From: Gammaproteobacteria bacterium
GTDB lineage: Bacteria > Pseudomonadota > Gammaproteobacteria > HK1
Reading direction: 5' to 3'
Length of the DNA stretch: 64,000 bases
Assembly (NCBI GenBank): GCA_022826505.1
Contig: JAJDUQ010000231.1
Span: forward strand, 1-64,000
The position numbers and the translations under genes were made by a program. Numbering within the stretch: the stretch's first letter is position 1; each line of letters begins with the position of its first letter. The notes beneath the pieces were generated by a model. It did no database searches. It was not told the origin of the DNA and saw only the letters and a program-made list of their open reading frames with translations. This document shows, one piece after another, positions 54,389 through 63,017 of the stretch.

Positions 54389-54521
54389 CAGGGAACGACC
54401 CTGTCGGAGGTACGCTCGCCTGTTTTGCGGCGTCGCTCGTCACCTCGCGCGGTCTTCCGCCGCTGCGTCCAGGACGGCAATGCAGAGCGGCGACAGCATC
54501 TGTTACCATCGTGCGCACAAT

Positions 54522-54779
54522 ATGAAGACCATATCAATCACAATAGACGAGCCACTACTCCAGCGCCTGGATCAAGCTGCGCGGGACGCCCACAAGACTC
54601 GGTCGGACCTGTTTCGCATGGCATTGTCGGAGTGGCTCGCCGCGGCGCGGCGACGCCAGTTGGCCGCCGAAGACCGGGCTGGGTACGCATCGCAACCAGT
54701 TGGACTGAACGAGTTCGACGGTCTCATCAATGCACAGGGCGTCGACACGTGGGACACCAGTGAGGGAAGTCGCTGGTGA
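54522..54779 (+). CDS. MazE-like ribbon-helix-helix antitoxin
   Basis: An 85-residue antitoxin: MKTISITIDEPLLQRLDQAARDAHKTRSDLFRMAL is the ribbon-helix-helix DNA-binding part, and the tail after residue 55 would block the toxin. The palindrome gtgcgcac lies just before the start and may be part of the operator. Its stop overlaps the toxin start (GTGA), so the two are coupled. Confidence 0.87.
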   Translation: MKTISITIDEPLLQRLDQAARDAHKTRSDLFRMALSEWLAAARRRQLAAEDRAGYASQPVGLNEFDGLINAQGVDTWDTSEGSRW

Positions 54780-55090
54780 GGCGCGGCGAGATCTGGATGT
54801 TCCGGTTCGCGGCGCCCGACAAGCAACGTCCGGTGCTGCTCCTGACCCGCTCCGACATGATTCCAGTGCTGAATACGGTCACCGTCGCACCACTCACACG
54901 CACGATTCGCGGCGTGGCGTCCGAGGTCGTCGTCGGTATCGACAGCGGGCTGAAGACCGATTCGGCCGTTAACCTGCACCACGTCGTCACCATCCCGAAG
55001 ACAGGGCTGCGGCAATTCATCGGCACCGTACCTCCGGAAATTCTTGGGCGGATCCGTGCGGCGCTGCTATTTGCCTTCGGATTCGATTGA
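54776..55090 (+). CDS. MazF/PemK-family endoribonuclease toxin
   Basis: A 104-residue toxin starting MRRGEIWMFRFAAPDKQRPVLLLTRSD, the MazF/PemK signature with the catalytic Arg (RPVLLL). The following VAPLTRTIRGVASEVVVG supplies the second catalytic Thr/Ser strand, and VNLHHVVTIPKTGLRQFIG is the third. Such enzymes cut mRNA at short sequences when the antitoxin is degraded. It is intact. Confidence 0.92.
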   Translation: MRRGEIWMFRFAAPDKQRPVLLLTRSDMIPVLNTVTVAPLTRTIRGVASEVVVGIDSGLKTDSAVNLHHVVTIPKTGLRQFIGTVPPEILGRIRAALLFAFGFD

Positions 55091-55160
55091 TTCCGGGAGC
55101 AGCCATCGAGACGCCAAAGGCAAACTGCTTCAAGGACGGCTCAAGACCAGGACGGACACG

Positions 55161-56135
55161 ATGAACGCGAAAACCACGGTGGTCATACAGGGCGTTGATT
55201 CTTCCGGCGAGGTGCCCGGCATCGAGGCGATCGAGACCGATGCCACGATTCGATGCGCGAACGACCTTGATGCACTGCGTGCGGCGCTGCCGGGTGCCGA
55301 GGTACTGCTCGGATGGAAGTTCGCCGCGGACGACATCGCGCGCGCCTTCGACCGCGCGGACCGGCTGCGGTGGATTCAGTGGGCCGGCGCCGGGGTGGAC
55401 GCCGCCATGTTCCCCGCCCTGGTCGCGAGCGACGTGACGCTGACCAATGTTCGCGGCGTATTCGACCAGCCGATGGCGGAGTACACGCTGGGCATGATTC
55501 TCGCCTTCGCGAAAGGCTTCCGCCGGACCGACACCCTGCAGCGCGAGCGGAAATGGCAGCACCGCCTGACCGAGCCGGTTGCAGGCACGAAGGCGCTGGT
55601 CGTGGGCGCAGGCAGCATTGGACGCGCGATTGCCCGCACGCTGCGAGGGGCCGGGATCGAAGTGGAAGGCGTCGGACGCACCGCCCGCGACGGCGACCCC
55701 GATTTCGGACGCGTTCACGACAACTCGGATTTGAACCAGGCCCTCGGGTCCGCAGATTGGGTGGTGCTGATCACTCCGCTCACCGCACAGACCCGCAACC
55801 TGTTCGATGCAGCCCGCTTTGCCGCGATGAAACCCACCGCGCGCTTCTTCAACCTGGGTCGCGGCGCGCTGGTCGACGAACCGGCCATGATCGAGGCGCT
55901 CCGAAGCGGAGTCATCGCCGGCGCGGGTCTCGACGTCTTCGTCGATGAGCCCTTGCCGGCGGACAGTCCGCTGTGGGGAATGGACAACGTGTTCGTCTCG
56001 CCGCACATGTCCGGCGACTTCCACGGCCACAAGGCGGCCATGGCGAAGATGTTCATCGAGAACTTTCGGCGCTATCGCGCCGGCAAGCCGCTCGCGAACG
56101 TCGTCGACAAAGGACTCGGGTTCGTTCCTCGATAA
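55161..56135 (+). CDS. D-2-hydroxyacid dehydrogenase
   Basis: A 324-residue dehydrogenase. The NAD(P) motif is VVGAGSIGRAIARTL. Catalytic Arg is in FNLGRGALVDEPAM, Glu in FVDEPLPADSPLW and His in VSPHMSGDFHGH. The ATG at 55161 begins MNAKTTVVIQG; an upstream in-frame stretch overlaps the MazF gene region and lacks similarity. It is convergent with the F420 operon. It is the third member of this family in the window and the most similar to the one at 38586 in its C-terminal motif (LPADSPLW). Confidence 0.9.
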   Translation: MNAKTTVVIQGVDSSGEVPGIEAIETDATIRCANDLDALRAALPGAEVLLGWKFAADDIARAFDRADRLRWIQWAGAGVDAAMFPALVASDVTLTNVRGVFDQPMAEYTLGMILAFAKGFRRTDTLQRERKWQHRLTEPVAGTKALVVGAGSIGRAIARTLRGAGIEVEGVGRTARDGDPDFGRVHDNSDLNQALGSADWVVLITPLTAQTRNLFDAARFAAMKPTARFFNLGRGALVDEPAMIEALRSGVIAGAGLDVFVDEPLPADSPLWGMDNVFVSPHMSGDFHGHKAAMAKMFIENFRRYRAGKPLANVVDKGLGFVPR

Positions 56136-56294
56136 CACGCTGAAACGCCGTCCCGCCCGGCGTCTCGCCGCCGCGCGACGCGTGCCGCACACGCGCGACC
56201 AGGTTCATCGCCGGTCGGTGCCATCCGTCTGCGGACACGACCGCACGGATGGACATCACTGCGCCGCCGGCGTGCACCGCTCTGCCCGAGGGCG

Positions 56295-57299
56295 TCACGG
56301 CATTCCGCGATGACTCCATCCCATGCGAGACCGGAGTTCGTCGGCAAAGCCGAGCACCGCGCGCGCGAGGGCATGCTTGTCCGCGTCGCTCCGCATCATC
56401 GTTGGAACGACGCGCACGGGACGCTCGAATTCGGGTGCGTCGCTCGAATCCGCAGAGTCGATGACCCATGCGTCGACTACGCCGTCGTAGTGCTGTTCGA
56501 TGCTTCGATTCGAGACATCGAATCCGAGCTCGCGCATCATCTTTGCAGTGGGGCCTTTCACCGCACTGCCTCCGATGATCGGCGAGACACCGAGCACCGG
56601 GACCCCGGCGGCATGGATCGCGTCCTTCATTCCGGACACCGACAGGATCGGATCGATGCTGATGAAGGGGTTGGAAGGACACACGACCACGCATCGGAGT
56701 GCGGGGTCGGCGAGCGCCTCGAGCACGGCGTTGCACGGACGGGCGTTATCGGCGCCTTCGAATTTGAAGCCGGTCACCGCCGGCTCGCATCGGTCCCGCA
56801 CGAAGTAGTGCTGGAACGCGAGGCGGCCATCCGGCGTCATCACGACCGTGCGCACCTCTTCGTCGCACGCGGGCACCACCCGTGCGTGCACTCCGAGGCG
56901 GCGCGCGATGTCTCCACAGATGTTCGACCACGGCTCGCCGCCCGCGAGTCGGCGCGTGCGTTCGACGTGCAGGGCGAGGTCTCCGTCTCCGAGCCGGAAC
57001 CAGGTCTCGCCGCCGAGATCCGACAGCGCCCGCATGAACGTCCACGTTTCTCCGGCGCGCCCCCAGCCGGTCTCCGGGTTCGCGATGCCGGCCAGCGTGT
57101 AGAGGACGGTGTCGGTGTCGGGGCAAACGCGCAGCCCCAGGTGGTCGAAGTCGTCTCCGGGATTGCAGACCACGGTGAGCGATCCGGGGGGGAGGACGCG
57201 GTATAGGCCGAGCGCGAGCTTTGCGCCGCCGATGCCTCCGGACAGCGCCGCGACCGAGCCGGCGCTCACCGATGGACAGGGAGAACTAGAAGTCTGCAA
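56295..57299 (-). CDS. cofD: 2-phospho-L-lactate transferase (CofD/FbiA)
   Basis: A 334-residue enzyme that joins the activated phospholactyl-type side chain to FO, making F420-0 (or its dehydro form). Motifs: SGGIGGAKLALGL near residue 20, VCNPGDDFDHLGLRVCPDTDTVLYTLAG, and VCPSNPFISIDPILSV. The start is uncertain: a TTG at 57299 opens the frame, with a GTG at 57269 as an alternative; neither has a strong ribosome site. Translation may depend on the gene 10 bases upstream. It is the last gene of the F420 biosynthesis operon. The guanylyltransferase (CofC/FbiD) that feeds it is not in the window. Confidence 0.95.
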   Translation of the reverse strand: MQTSSSPCPSVSAGSVAALSGGIGGAKLALGLYRVLPPGSLTVVCNPGDDFDHLGLRVCPDTDTVLYTLAGIANPETGWGRAGETWTFMRALSDLGGETWFRLGDGDLALHVERTRRLAGGEPWSNICGDIARRLGVHARVVPACDEEVRTVVMTPDGRLAFQHYFVRDRCEPAVTGFKFEGADNARPCNAVLEALADPALRCVVVCPSNPFISIDPILSVSGMKDAIHAAGVPVLGVSPIIGGSAVKGPTAKMMRELGFDVSNRSIEQHYDGVVDAWVIDSADSSDAPEFERPVRVVPTMMRSDADKHALARAVLGFADELRSRMGWSHRGMP

Positions 57300-57309
57300 G
57301 AGTCATGAC

Positions 57310-57552
57310 TCACGCTCGTAACTCATTGCTCGCCGCCCGGTCCCTGAGTTGTGCCAGTGAGGTCCAGCTTGCCTCCCCCGGAGGCTTGGCATGGACATGC
57401 ATCCAACCGTTGACGTGCACCGTGTTCCCGCGGACGTGCTCAATGACGGTCATGACGGCTCCAGACGGCGTAGAGAATCCCTCCCCGTCGAAATTCAGCT
57501 TGCCACCGGACATCGATCGAAGCGTGAGCATCACCACCGGTCCGCCGTTCAT
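57310..57552 (-). CDS. 80-residue unknown protein in the F420 operon
   Basis: An 80-residue frame (MNGGPVVMLTLRSMSGGKLN...) whose ATG overlaps the stop codon of cofE (ATGA) and whose stop is 10 bases before cofD. This spacing strongly suggests it is a translated, coupled operon member. It is probably a small beta-rich domain (FDGEGFSTPSGAVMTVIEHV, then GNTVHVNGWMHVHAK), with several His in the second half. I do not recognise the family. It may help side-chain addition or be a small F420-related binding protein. Confidence 0.5.
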   Translation of the reverse strand: MNGGPVVMLTLRSMSGGKLNFDGEGFSTPSGAVMTVIEHVRGNTVHVNGWMHVHAKPPGEASWTSLAQLRDRAASNELRA

Positions 57553-58334
57553 CGGAAGAGATCCCGCTCGCGTTCCCGCACCAGCGCTCGCGCTGGCACC
57601 GCTGTGGCGCTCCACCGCAGCCCCCGCACGTGGACTGCCGGCACTCCCTCTGCGCCTTCGCCGGCGACGAGGTTGGCGGCCGACGCGATCTGGTCGGCGA
57701 AGCCGGTCAACGTGACCTTGAGCGGCACCCCGAACAGATCCGGATCACCTCGAAGATCGGTGAGGGAGGGCAAGCCGGCGGCGCCGATCGCGATGCCCGC
57801 CACTCCGTCGCGCCACGCTCGGCCCACGCTGTCGCTGACGACCACCGCGAGACGGCATCCGAACCGTGCTTCGAGCGAGCGATGCATCGCCGCCGCGCTC
57901 GCGTCCGGATCGAGCGGCAGCAGGAGCACCGACTCGTCGTCGCTCGAATGACCGACGTTCGATCGGTCGACGCCGGAGTTCGCCATGACATGCCCGCTGC
58001 GGTGCTCTGTGATCAGCACGCCATGGCCGTGGGCGACGACCTCGTTCGACTCTCGGAGCACGACCTCGATCATGCGCGGGTCCTTTCCGAGCGACGCCGC
58101 GAGCTCCATCGCGCGTGCGTACGGCTCCACGTCGGCGAGCCGCACCCTACGTCCTTCCGCCTTGGACACGATCTTCTGGGTCACGACCAGGACATCGAAG
58201 TCGGCCGGGGTGATGCCGGCGCCTTCGATCGCATCGCCGACGAGCCGTGCGACGTCGTCTCCTTCAAGCACCATGGGAATGCCCGCGAGGGGCGTCAACA
58301 TGACGGAACCGGTCTGCGCCATTGGAATGTTCAT
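57549..58334 (-). CDS. cofE: Coenzyme F420-0:L-glutamate ligase (CofE)
   Basis: A 261-residue GTP-dependent ligase that adds the first gamma-linked glutamates to F420-0. Matching segments: MLTPLAGIPMVLEGDDVARLV, VLVVTQKIVSKAEGR, EVVAHGHGVLITEHRSGHVMANSGVDRSN and the later VVVSDSVGRAWRDGVAGIAIG AAGL run. It corresponds to the CofE domain only; the FMN-reductase-like second domain of mycobacterial FbiB is absent. It lies 89 bp downstream of fbiC. Confidence 0.95.
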   Translation of the reverse strand: MNIPMAQTGSVMLTPLAGIPMVLEGDDVARLVGDAIEGAGITPADFDVLVVTQKIVSKAEGRRVRLADVEPYARAMELAASLGKDPRMIEVVLRESNEVVAHGHGVLITEHRSGHVMANSGVDRSNVGHSSDDESVLLLPLDPDASAAAMHRSLEARFGCRLAVVVSDSVGRAWRDGVAGIAIGAAGLPSLTDLRGDPDLFGVPLKVTLTGFADQIASAANLVAGEGAEGVPAVHVRGLRWSATAVPARALVRERERDLFR

Positions 58335-58423
58335 GGGCCTGCGAATTTCCCTGACCGCGGGAATGACGCCATGAGACCTCGGTCTGCACTTCCCACCAGC
58401 GTACGCCCACAGACCGGCAGGCG

Positions 58424-60955
58424 TCAGCCGATTCCGGACCTCACCAGCGGCACTGACGAGTCCCGTTCGAACCGCTTCGCACGCCGATACACCGGCTCCA
58501 TCAGCGCCGGAGCGCCGAACGAGGCGTCACGGCGTCTTGGCGGCGCATCCGTGTAGCGGGTGGTGCGCTGCCGCGGCGTGCGCCCGGCCTCGCGAATGAC
58601 GGATTCGAGCCGCTCCGGCGGCATCTCCTGACCGAAACCGGCCCCCGCCGCCCGGGTGATCGATTCGTTCATCAGGGTCCCGCCGACATCGTTGGCGCCT
58701 GCCGCGAGCGCGAGACGCATGCCGTCCGGTCCCATCTTCACCCACGAGGTCTGGATGTTCTCGATCCAGGGATCGAGCGCGAGCCTGGCGACCGCGTGCA
58801 TCAGCACCGCTTCGCGCAGCGTCGGTCCGCGACGGGCGCGTCCACGCAGGTACATCGGTGACTCCATGTGCACGAAGGGGAGCGGTACGAACTCGGTGAA
58901 TCCGCCTGTACGCTCCGCCAGATGGCGCACCCGCAGCAGGTGCCGCGCCCAGTTCCGGTAGCCGTCGACGTGCCCGAACATGATGGTGGCGGTCGAACCG
59001 AGACCGACGCGGTGGGCCGACTCCATGACCTCGAGCCACTCCGCGGTGGTGATCTTGTCCGGGCACAGCACGCGGCGAACCTCGTCGTCGAGAATCTCGG
59101 CCGCGGTTCCGGGCAGCGATCCGAGTCCCGCCTCCCGAAGGCGCCCGAGATAGTCGTCAAGCTCGACGCCGAGCGTCCGCGCTCCCTGCCAGACTTCCAG
59201 CGGAGAGAAGGCGTGTACGTGCACCTCCGGCGCCGCGTCCTTCACTGCGCGGCAGATCGAGAGATACGTCTCGCCGGTGTAGTCGGGATGGATACCGCCC
59301 TGGAGGCAGATTTCCGTCGCCCCCCGGTCCCACGCCTCGCGGGTTCGGCGCGCAATCTCGGCGAGGTCCAGGTCGTAGGGTCGGCCGCGAAGGTTCGCGC
59401 TCAAACGTCCCTTGGAAAATGCGCAGAACCGGCACTTGAAATAGCACACGTTGGTGTAGTTGATGTTGCGGTTGACGACGTAGCTCACCACGTCGCCGTT
59501 GCGCTCGCGTCGCAGCGCATCGGCCGCCTCGCAGACCGCGCGGGCTTCGCCACCCCGCGCGTCGAACAGGCGCACGATCTGCCACTCCTCCAGGGGTGCG
59601 CCCTCGCGCACGCGATCGAGTGCATGGGCGAGCGAACGAGAGGCCCGGCGTCGTGGGAGGCCTGTCCCGAACAAGGCCGGGCCGCGGTTCGCGGCCGTCG
59701 CATCGCCGATCGGCTTGCGCGGGTGCTCCGTACCTCCGCTCGCGACGGTGGGTGTCGGGGGCTGTTCGGCATCTCCCGCGTACCAACCGGAATCCCGCCC
59801 GAGTCCATGGCCGTCGCTCGCGGCGAGCACCGCGCTGCGCAGTCCGGCATCGACCCATCGTTCGAGATCGGCCACGAACCTTGGATGAACCGGGAGACGC
59901 GGCGCGAGCGACTTGCCCGCCAATTCGGTCGCGTGCTCCAGCTCGACCAGATGCGGCCATGGCGCCTCGGGGTTCACATGATCAGGAGTCACCGGCGACA
60001 CCCCGCCCCAGTCGTCGAGCCCCGCCTCGACGAGCCGGCCGAGCACCCCGGGGCGCAGGTTCGGAGGCGCCTGGACACTCGTGCCCGGCCCCAGGACGAG
60101 CCGGGCGACCGCGATGGTCCACAGATGGTCCTCGAGCGAAGGCTCCGTTGCCGCCGCCATCGGCGTGCCGGGCTTCGCCCGGAAATTCTGCACGATCACC
60201 TCCTGGATGTGTCCGTGCCGTTCCTCCAGATCGCGGATCGCAAGCAGCGCCTCGACGCGCTCGCGTCGGGTTTCGCCGATCCCGATGAGAACCCCGGTGG
60301 TGAAGGGCACCGCGAGCTCTCCGGCTCGTTCCATGGTGGCGAGCCTCACTGCGGGATCCTTGTCCGGCGAGCCGTAGTGGGGACCTCCCTTCTCGCACAG
60401 CCGGCGGGACGAGGATTCGAGCATGATTCCCGCCGACACGGAAACCTCGCGAAGCCGCACCAGTTCCTCGCGGGTCATCACTCCGGGATTCACGTGCGGC
60501 AACAGCCCCGTCTCTTCGTGGACCCGCCGCGCGACGTGCACCAGATAGTCGATGGTCGATTCGAATCCCATGCGCACGAGCGCCTCGCGCGCTACCCGAT
60601 ACCTGCGCTCGGGCTGATCACCCAGCGTGAACAGGGCCTCGGTACACCCGGCCTCGGCGCCGCGCTGCGCGATGTCGACGGCCTCGCCCACCGCGAGATA
60701 CGGCGCGCGGACGTTGCCCGGGGTTTTCGCGAAGGTGCAGTAACGGCACACGTCACGGCAGAGCTCGGTGAGGGGGATGAAGATCTTGGGCGAGTAGGTC
60801 ACGACATCGCCGGTACGACGATCGCGCACCGTGCGCGCCGCATCCATCAATGCGTCCGCATCCTCGAAGGCGGCGAGCGCGAGTGCCTGCTCGTCGTCGA
60901 GACGATGCCCGCTTGCCGCGGAGTCGAGAATCGAGTCCTTCGTCATGGTCGTCAC
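58424..60955 (-). CDS. fbiC: Bifunctional FO synthase (CofG-CofH fusion)
   Basis: An 843-residue two-module radical-SAM enzyme that makes the deazaflavin FO from tyrosine and a ribityl-diaminouracil. The CofG half is N-terminal with CRDVCRYCTFAK (C-x3-C-x2-C cluster), and the CofH half from about residue 470 has CYFKCRFCAFSKG. Both 4Fe-4S motifs are intact. The fused form is the one used by Actinobacteria and some Proteobacteria; archaea have separate proteins. The frame opens at a GTG (60955); the ATG at 60946 is an equally good start. First committed gene of the F420 operon. Confidence 0.96.
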   Translation of the reverse strand: MTTMTKDSILDSAASGHRLDDEQALALAAFEDADALMDAARTVRDRRTGDVVTYSPKIFIPLTELCRDVCRYCTFAKTPGNVRAPYLAVGEAVDIAQRGAEAGCTEALFTLGDQPERRYRVAREALVRMGFESTIDYLVHVARRVHEETGLLPHVNPGVMTREELVRLREVSVSAGIMLESSSRRLCEKGGPHYGSPDKDPAVRLATMERAGELAVPFTTGVLIGIGETRRERVEALLAIRDLEERHGHIQEVIVQNFRAKPGTPMAAATEPSLEDHLWTIAVARLVLGPGTSVQAPPNLRPGVLGRLVEAGLDDWGGVSPVTPDHVNPEAPWPHLVELEHATELAGKSLAPRLPVHPRFVADLERWVDAGLRSAVLAASDGHGLGRDSGWYAGDAEQPPTPTVASGGTEHPRKPIGDATAANRGPALFGTGLPRRRASRSLAHALDRVREGAPLEEWQIVRLFDARGGEARAVCEAADALRRERNGDVVSYVVNRNINYTNVCYFKCRFCAFSKGRLSANLRGRPYDLDLAEIARRTREAWDRGATEICLQGGIHPDYTGETYLSICRAVKDAAPEVHVHAFSPLEVWQGARTLGVELDDYLGRLREAGLGSLPGTAAEILDDEVRRVLCPDKITTAEWLEVMESAHRVGLGSTATIMFGHVDGYRNWARHLLRVRHLAERTGGFTEFVPLPFVHMESPMYLRGRARRGPTLREAVLMHAVARLALDPWIENIQTSWVKMGPDGMRLALAAGANDVGGTLMNESITRAAGAGFGQEMPPERLESVIREAGRTPRQRTTRYTDAPPRRRDASFGAPALMEPVYRRAKRFERDSSVPLVRSGIG

Positions 60956-61006
60956 CGAGTCCGATTCGTGTCCGGGTACCGGGGGAGGAGCCGCGCGGCG
61001 GTGCGA

Positions 61007-62002
61007 TCAGCCGAGCTGCGGAACCACGTCTTCCATGAACATCTGCATCTGCTCGAAGCGAGCATCGAGTGTATCGCCCACGATGTGCAATACATTGAAG
61101 TGGTCGATTCCCTGCGCCATCACCGCGGCGATTTTCGCGGCAACCGACTCGGGGGTACCGACCCAGTTGGCGGCAATCTGCCGGTCGAGGTCCAGTCCCC
61201 GCTGCGCGCGATACTGTCCGAACCGGCTCTCGCGATACGCGGCCGCCGCCGCCTCGTGGGTCTTCGCGAGGAACAGCTCGGCCTCGGCCAGGACATCGAA
61301 CTCCTCTATTGTTCGCCCGTACGTACCGGCCCGCTCGGCCAGCGCATGCTTGCGTTCCGCCGCGATGTCGTACGGAGCCATCAACGCGTTGCCGAACCTC
61401 GCGATGCGATCGAGTGCGCCTTCGTTGCGCCCCACCATGCAGAACGGCAGCGGATCCTGGACCGGCTTCGGATCGAGCGCGACGCCACGAATGGCGACGT
61501 ACTCTCCTTCGAATGACACCGGGTCGGGGCCGGAGGCGAGCAATCGCCGCAGAACTTCGGTGAACTCCGTCGCCATGTTGCCCCGATGCGCACGCGCGCG
61601 CCACGCCGCAACCGCCCGGAATTCCGTCCGCCACGCACCGAGTCCGAGGCCGAGCAGGAACCGGCCTCCTGACAGCCGGTCCAGCGTTGCCGCCTGCTTG
61701 GCGAGAATGACCGGATCGCGATAGGGGAGGATGATGATGCCGGTGCCGAGCCCGATCCGGCTGGTCTCCGCCGCGGCGTAGGCCAGGGTAATCATCGGTT
61801 CGTACCAGCTCGGACGCTCCCCGGCGCGTACTCCGCTCTCGGAGGTCGGCGTCAGGAAGTCGGTGGCCCAGACCGCCTCGTAGCCGAGCCGTTCGGCCAG
61901 CTTGACGCACTCGACGACGTCATCGGGCTCGGCAAATCCGCAGGGCACGAACACGCCCTCGCGGCACGTGGGAATCTCGACGTCGAAGCGAATGCCGCTC
62001 AC
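61007..62002 (-). CDS. LLM-class (luciferase-like) F420-dependent oxidoreductase
   Basis: A 331-residue TIM-barrel oxidoreductase of the luciferase-like monooxygenase superfamily. Features: CVKLAERLGYEAVWATDFLTP, IGLGTGIIILPYRDPVILAKQAATLDRLSGGRFLLGLGLGAW, then VGTPESVAAKIA near the end. Members use FMN or F420; the position directly upstream of fbiC favours F420 (inference). I choose the GTG at 62002, 8 bases after AGGA; the frame is open to a GTG at 62056. Substrate unknown. Confidence 0.85.
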   Translation of the reverse strand: MSGIRFDVEIPTCREGVFVPCGFAEPDDVVECVKLAERLGYEAVWATDFLTPTSESGVRAGERPSWYEPMITLAYAAAETSRIGLGTGIIILPYRDPVILAKQAATLDRLSGGRFLLGLGLGAWRTEFRAVAAWRARAHRGNMATEFTEVLRRLLASGPDPVSFEGEYVAIRGVALDPKPVQDPLPFCMVGRNEGALDRIARFGNALMAPYDIAAERKHALAERAGTYGRTIEEFDVLAEAELFLAKTHEAAAAAYRESRFGQYRAQRGLDLDRQIAANWVGTPESVAAKIAAVMAQGIDHFNVLHIVGDTLDARFEQMQMFMEDVVPQLG

Positions 62003-62069
62003 GCACTGCGTCCTGTTCGGGCTTGTTCCGTAGGGCTCGTCACGCCGGAAGTACACCCCAACTCATGGC

Positions 62070-62079
62070 CTTGTACAAG
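62070..62079. promoter_or_regulatory. Perfect 10-bp palindrome in the divergent F420 promoter region
   Basis: cttgtacaag lies between the LLM/fbiC operon and the pgl/fgd operon, in a 242-bp divergent region. It is a candidate binding site for a regulator coordinating both sides. Inference from symmetry and place. Confidence 0.35.
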
Positions 62080-62244
62080 CATTCGAGGTGAGTGAACGCG
62101 ACCGCGGCGAGCCGGCTGCGCACTCGCCTCTCGCCAGGTCGCCCGCGGCATGGCCAATCACGCAGGATCCGACACCCACGGCAGCGACGCGGTTATCATT
62201 GCCGCTCCCCGATGCCTTGCGCCATTCGCAGGACAACCTTCCTG

Positions 62245-62958
62245 ATGCTGAAAGTCGAAACGTCCCGCAACGATGCCGAGGTAGCCGCGGCCGCGGCAGC
62301 CCACATTGCGGTGCGAGCCAGGGCCGCGGTGTCCGTACACGGCGTTTTCTGTCTGGCCCTCAGCGGCGGACGCACCCCCTGGAAGATGCTCGAACGTCTG
62401 GTCGGACTCGAACTCCCATGGGACGTCATGCACGTATTCCAGGTCGACGAGCGTGTGGCACCGCATGGAGACACGGACCGCAACGCCACGAGGCTGACGG
62501 CAATTCTGGGGGCGTCCGGCCTCCCGTACACGAACCTGCACCTCATGCCGGTGACCGATGAGGACCGTGGCAGAGGATGCGACACGTACTCGCGGACAAT
62601 CGCTCGCCACACCCACGACGGCCGTCTCGATCTGGTGCATCTCGGACTCGGCGAGGACGGTCATACCGCATCGCTGGTGCCCGGAGACCGGGTCGTCGAC
62701 GTCGCCGACCGGGACGTCGCGATGGCCGGACCCTACCAGGGAAGGCTGCGGATGACCCTGACCTGTGCGGCGATCGACAAGGCTGCGGAACGCATGTGGG
62801 TAGTCACCGGTGCGTCGAAGGCCGCAATGCTCGCGAGGCTGGAGGCGGGTGACACGACCATTCCTGCCGGACGTGTCACCCGGCGGGACTCGATCGTCTT
62901 CGCCGACGACGCGGCGATGCACGGCCCCGACGCGGTCCCGAACCATCCGGACACATGA
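62245..62958 (+). CDS. pgl: 6-phosphogluconolactonase
   Basis: A 237-residue lactonase of the NagB/6PGL family, which hydrolyses 6-phosphogluconolactone to 6-phosphogluconate. Motifs: FCLALSGGRTPWKML, VDERVAPHGDTDRNATRL (the DERxV/S...N pattern), VHLGLGEDGHTASLVPG and the final VVTGASKAAML. The ATG at 62245 gives the usual length and fits family N-termini; longer frame upstream is noise. It lies 59 bp upstream of the F420-dependent glucose-6-phosphate dehydrogenase gene, whose product is its substrate, so the two act in sequence. Confidence 0.92.
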   Translation: MLKVETSRNDAEVAAAAAAHIAVRARAAVSVHGVFCLALSGGRTPWKMLERLVGLELPWDVMHVFQVDERVAPHGDTDRNATRLTAILGASGLPYTNLHLMPVTDEDRGRGCDTYSRTIARHTHDGRLDLVHLGLGEDGHTASLVPGDRVVDVADRDVAMAGPYQGRLRMTLTCAAIDKAAERMWVVTGASKAAMLARLEAGDTTIPAGRVTRRDSIVFADDAAMHGPDAVPNHPDT

Positions 62959-63017
62959 ACGGGTACCGGAAACGGGCCACCACCAACCGAATTCATCACT
63001 GACCAGGGAAACACACG

